A stretch of 64,000 nt of DNA, from positions 1 through 64,000 of the forward strand of contig JAIBDD010000010.1 in NCBI GenBank assembly GCA_024679565.1, in the 5' to 3' direction. The DNA comes from Bacteroidota bacterium. GTDB lineage: Bacteria > Bacteroidota > Bacteroidia > NS11-12g > UBA9320. Below the pieces are notes generated by a model. It was not told where the DNA came from, made no database searches, and worked only from the letters and a program-made list of their open reading frames with translations. Of the stretch, positions 61,558 to 64,000 are shown one piece after another (the first letter of the stretch is position 1; every line of letters begins with the position of its first letter). A program made the position numbers and the translations under genes.

Positions 61558-62976
61558 ATGAAACGAAATAACTTAGTTTTTTTATTTGCATGTAGTTTGA
61601 TCATATTTCAAACAGCATGTAAAAAGGAAAAGTCATCCATCACAGGGTGGAATTATAACGACGCTAAATGGGGCGGATTCGAGACTTACGACTATGCAGG
61701 TCAAGAAACAGGTCCTGGATTGGTGTACGTTAAAGGTGGTAATTTTACCATGGGTTCATCTGAGCAAGACGTACTTTATGATCGAAACAATTTCGAGCGA
61801 AAAGTTACGGTTGCCTCATTCTATATGGATGAAACCGAAGTAAGTAACTTACATTATCTAGAGTATTTATACTGGTTAAAGCGAATTTTTGCTGATTTGC
61901 CAGAAGTTTATGAAACGGCTTTGCCAGACACAAACTGCTGGAGAGACAAGCTTGCGTATAACGAGCCTTACGTTGAGTATTACTTACGTCACCCAGCATA
62001 CAAGAACTATCCAGTTGTTGGTGTTAGCTGGTTGCAAGCAACTGAGTTTGCTAAGTGGAGAACAGATCGTGTAAATGAGATGATTCTTATCCGTGAAGGA
62101 ATTCTTGAGCCGGATATTAACCAGATGAATGAAGAAAACTTTGTTACTGGGGCGTATTTGGTAGGTCAATACCAAGGTATGGACGGAAAGCATTTGGTGA
62201 AAGACATCAATGTGAAGAAGGGGACACGTAACGTAAAAATGGAGGATGGAATTTTCCTTCCTGATTACAGACTACCAACAGAGGCCGAGTGGGAATATGC
62301 TGCTACAGCAAACGTTGGTTCATCTTTATATGAAAACGTAAATGATAAGAAGATTTATTCTTGGGGTGGTTTGACTGTAAGAAATCAGACTGGAAAAGAA
62401 AAAGATCGTGGTCTTATCAATGCGAACTTTAAAAGAGGAAAAGGTGATCAAGGTGGTATCGCAAGTTGGTTAAACGATGGAGCGCTTATTACTACGGAAG
62501 TTAAGGCTTACTGGCCAAATGATTACGGTCTATATAATATGAGTGGTAACGTAAGTGAGTGGGTGATGGATATATATCGTGCACTTTCACTTGATGATAA
62601 CACTGACTTTAATCCATTTAGAGGAAACGATTACCAAAAACCTAAGTTAGACCAGTGGGGTGTAATTGACGTGAAAGATAGTCTTGGACGAATTGTTTAC
62701 GAAGATGTTGAAACGGTTGATGTTCAAGAAAGACGTAACTACCAAAAAGCCGACAACGTTGGTTTCCTAGACGAAGAGGTATATAACGGTGATAACCAAA
62801 TGTATGAATACGGCGTGTCGTCACTTGTTAACGATCAAGCACATGTATACAAAGGTGCATCATGGAATGATCGTGGTTATTGGATGTCTCCAGGAACAAG
62901 ACGTTTCTTAGACCAAAGACAATCACTATCAACGCTAGGCTTCAGATGTGCTATGCACAGAGTTGGGGCACCTTGA
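61558..62976 (+). CDS. gldJ: Gliding motility lipoprotein GldJ
   Basis: A 472-residue outer-membrane-associated lipoprotein (lipobox FQTAC) needed for gliding and, in Flavobacterium johnsoniae, T9SS stability. It carries a formylglycine-generating-enzyme-like (SUMF1/FGE) fold: FTMGSSEQDVLYDRNNFERKVTV, LPTEAEWEYAAT, NMSGNVSEWVMD and WNDRGYWMSPGTRRFL, with FRCAMHRV at the end. In characterised GldJ this fold is structural. Adjacent to porU/porV and a PorP/SprF gene, the order known in F. johnsoniae (porV-porU-gldJ), with the PorP/SprF gene as an insertion relative to that order. A strong terminator follows. Confidence 0.95.
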   Translation: MKRNNLVFLFACSLIIFQTACKKEKSSITGWNYNDAKWGGFETYDYAGQETGPGLVYVKGGNFTMGSSEQDVLYDRNNFERKVTVASFYMDETEVSNLHYLEYLYWLKRIFADLPEVYETALPDTNCWRDKLAYNEPYVEYYLRHPAYKNYPVVGVSWLQATEFAKWRTDRVNEMILIREGILEPDINQMNEENFVTGAYLVGQYQGMDGKHLVKDINVKKGTRNVKMEDGIFLPDYRLPTEAEWEYAATANVGSSLYENVNDKKIYSWGGLTVRNQTGKEKDRGLINANFKRGKGDQGGIASWLNDGALITTEVKAYWPNDYGLYNMSGNVSEWVMDIYRALSLDDNTDFNPFRGNDYQKPKLDQWGVIDVKDSLGRIVYEDVETVDVQERRNYQKADNVGFLDEEVYNGDNQMYEYGVSSLVNDQAHVYKGASWNDRGYWMSPGTRRFLDQRQSLSTLGFRCAMHRVGAP

Positions 62977-62995
62977 TAAAACTAAAAGACATTAA

Positions 62996-63030
62996 AAAAG
63001 GGTCCGCCAGTTGGCGGACCCTTTTTATTT
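62996..63030 (+). terminator. Terminator after gldJ
   Basis: Stem AGGGTCCGCC/GGCGGACCCT with a short loop and T run, 20 bp after the gldJ stop. Also usable by the convergent bacilliredoxin gene. Confidence 0.9.
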
Positions 63031-63044
63031 AATAAAGTTTTTGA

Positions 63045-63458
63045 TTAACAGAAATTCTGATAAGCTGCTTGTAAGTTTTGAGCAATCATTTCAGCAGAAC
63101 GTCCTTCAATATGGTGTCGTTCAACCATATGAACCAATTCACCATCCTTAAACAAAGCAATAGATGGAGATGAAGGTGGATATGGTGCCATTTGAGATCT
63201 TGCCGTGTCTGTTGCTTCTTTCTCTTGACCAGCAAATACGGTAAATAGATTATCTGGACTTTTTTCACCTCCTAATGAGTGAACCACGCCAGGTCGAGCA
63301 GTGCCTGCAGCACACCCACAAACCGAGTTTACAACAACGAGTGTTGTTCCTTTTGCGTTATCCATTGCACTGGTTACATCATCAGCAGATTTAAGCTCTG
63401 TGAAACCATTGCTTGTTAATTCTGACCTCATAGGTCTTACTAATTCTTCTGGGTACAT
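63045..63458 (-). CDS. BrxA/BrxB-family bacilliredoxin
   Basis: A 137-residue thioredoxin-fold protein of the DUF1094/YphP family, which removes bacillithiol from mixed disulfides or acts as a thiol-disulfide reductase. The CGC active site is in VVVNSVCGCAAGTARPG, followed by the typical AGQEKEATDTARSQM and PSSPSIALFKDGELVHM, with the conserved cis-Pro region. ATG at 63456-63458. Bacillithiol use in this organism is not shown within the window. Confidence 0.92.
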   Translation of the reverse strand: MYPEELVRPMRSELTSNGFTELKSADDVTSAMDNAKGTTLVVVNSVCGCAAGTARPGVVHSLGGEKSPDNLFTVFAGQEKEATDTARSQMAPYPPSSPSIALFKDGELVHMVERHHIEGRSAEMIAQNLQAAYQNFC

Positions 63459-63542
63459 ATAAATTTATAAAGTTTTACAAATATTATTACATACTCAAAA
63501 CAAACCCCAATTGGAATTGTTTTTATAAGCGTTTTAAAAGTA

Positions 63543-63550
63543 TAACTTTG
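63543..63550 (+). promoter_or_regulatory. -7 box TAACTTTG upstream of ahcY
   Basis: Exact TAnnTTTG match, ending 23 nt before the ahcY ATG. A TTG at 63517-63519, 23 bp upstream, may be the -33 element. Confidence 0.6.
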
Positions 63551-63573
63551 CAAAAAATTTCAACAACATAAAT

Positions 63574-64000
63574 ATGACTACGTTGACAACAACAAATTAC
63601 AAGGTAAAAGACATCAATCTATCAGATTGGGGTAGAAAAGAAATGAACTTAGCGGAGGCAGAAATGCCAGGACTAATGTCCTTACGTGAAGAGTTCGGTG
63701 ACAGTAAGCCTCTTGCTGGTGCAAGAATTGCGGGTTGTTTACACATGACTATCCAAACTGCAGTGCTGATTGAAACACTTACAGCGTTAGGTGCTGAAGT
63801 GACTTGGTCTTCATGTAATATCTTCTCAACTCAAGATCAAGCAGCTGCAGCTATTGCGACTACAGGTGTTCCGGTATTTGCTTGGAAAGGTATGAACGAA
63901 GAAGAGTTTGATTGGTGTATCGAACAAACACTTACCGCCTTTGAAGGTGGCAAGCCTTTGAATATGATCTTAGACGACGGTGGAGATTTGACTAACATGG
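63574..64000 (+). CDS. ahcY: Adenosylhomocysteinase, 5' part
   Basis: The first 142 codons of S-adenosyl-L-homocysteine hydrolase, which splits the product of SAM-dependent methylation into adenosine and homocysteine. Diagnostic segments are [56 protein letters not shown] and [13 protein letters not shown], matching the N-terminal substrate domain. The gene continues beyond the window. A -7 box precedes it. Codon use is strongly biased. Confidence 0.96.
   Translation, partial: MTTLTTTNYKVKDINLSDWGRKEMNLAEAEMPGLMSLREEFGDSKPLAGARIAGCLHMTIQTAVLIETLTALGAEVTWSSCNIFSTQDQAAAAIATTGVPVFAWKGMNEEEFDWCIEQTLTAFEGGKPLNMILDDGGDLTNM

Noticed and set aside
63459..63573. SAH or SAM riboswitch upstream of ahcY
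   Set aside because: The leader after the -7 box is only ~23 nt, and no conserved stem was seen.

Overview
This window comes from a marine-type Bacteroidota chromosome, most likely order Flavobacteriales. The evidence is type IX secretion and gliding genes (porV, porU, gldJ, a PorP/SprF protein), secreted proteins with T9SS C-terminal sorting domains, TAnnTTTG-type -7 promoter boxes, frequent TTG/GTG starts, a mevalonate pathway cluster, menB, and Na+-coupled transport (NhaD, a sodium:solute symporter, a CNT nucleoside carrier). No insertion sequence, phage gene or CRISPR array was seen. Exact genus is not determinable from this window.

Layout. 1-1.1 kb: the start of a DUF3089-like gene running off the left edge, then two gene remnants (an internally deleted FAD oxidase and a truncated GNAT acetyltransferase). 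1.1-6.5 kb: a DbpA-like DEAD-box helicase, a small secreted protein, and an RmlD-like reductase overlapping a T9SS cargo protein. 6.5-10.3 kb (minus): a mevalonate-to-isoprenoid cluster of GYDIA-type GHMP kinase, diphosphomevalonate decarboxylase, mevalonate kinase and a UbiA-type prenyltransferase. 10.4-23.7 kb: a mixed stretch with a J-domain membrane protein, a VWA protein, a Reeler-like T9SS cargo with a CxxCH site, a queuosine-precursor transporter, a TPR protein, a glycosyltransferase, NhaD, an HsdR_N nuclease-like protein, holA and a BNR-repeat T9SS cargo. 23.8-30 kb: an eroding accessory segment with a DUF6090-like gene carrying two in-frame TAG codons, an ABC exporter operon whose adaptor gene is frameshifted, an endonuclease/exonuclease/phosphatase remnant, and an uncharacterised PD-(D/E)XK-like protein. 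30-42 kb: a GT39-like membrane protein, tRNA-Leu, tig-clpP-clpX, an MFS carrier, rsmE, a DUF4159 protein, a lipid kinase, menB and a bestrophin. 42-54.9 kb: icmF, an unusual non-coding interval, a CNT transporter, a class IV aminotransferase, pfkA, a lipoprotein, a sodium symporter and lon. 55-64 kb: porV, porU, a PorP/SprF protein, gldJ, a bacilliredoxin and the start of ahcY.

The most unusual element lies at about 45.63-46.25 kb. On the minus strand there are two tandem non-coding cassettes. Each has a sigma-54-type -24/-12 promoter, a 41-bp core that is 40/41 identical between the copies and rich in ACTAC/TACT, a small GCTC...GAGC hairpin, and a strong intrinsic terminator. They look like duplicated sigma-54-dependent small RNAs of about 190-210 nt between icmF and the nucleoside transporter gene.

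Functional links: PorV and PorU form the T9SS attachment machinery that would process the three CTD-bearing cargo proteins encoded in the same window, and GldJ and the PorP/SprF protein belong to the same gliding/secretion apparatus. The tig-clpP-clpX block and lon supply chaperone and proteolysis functions. The kinase/decarboxylase cluster would make isopentenyl diphosphate for menaquinone, for which menB is also present, and for other prenyl lipids.
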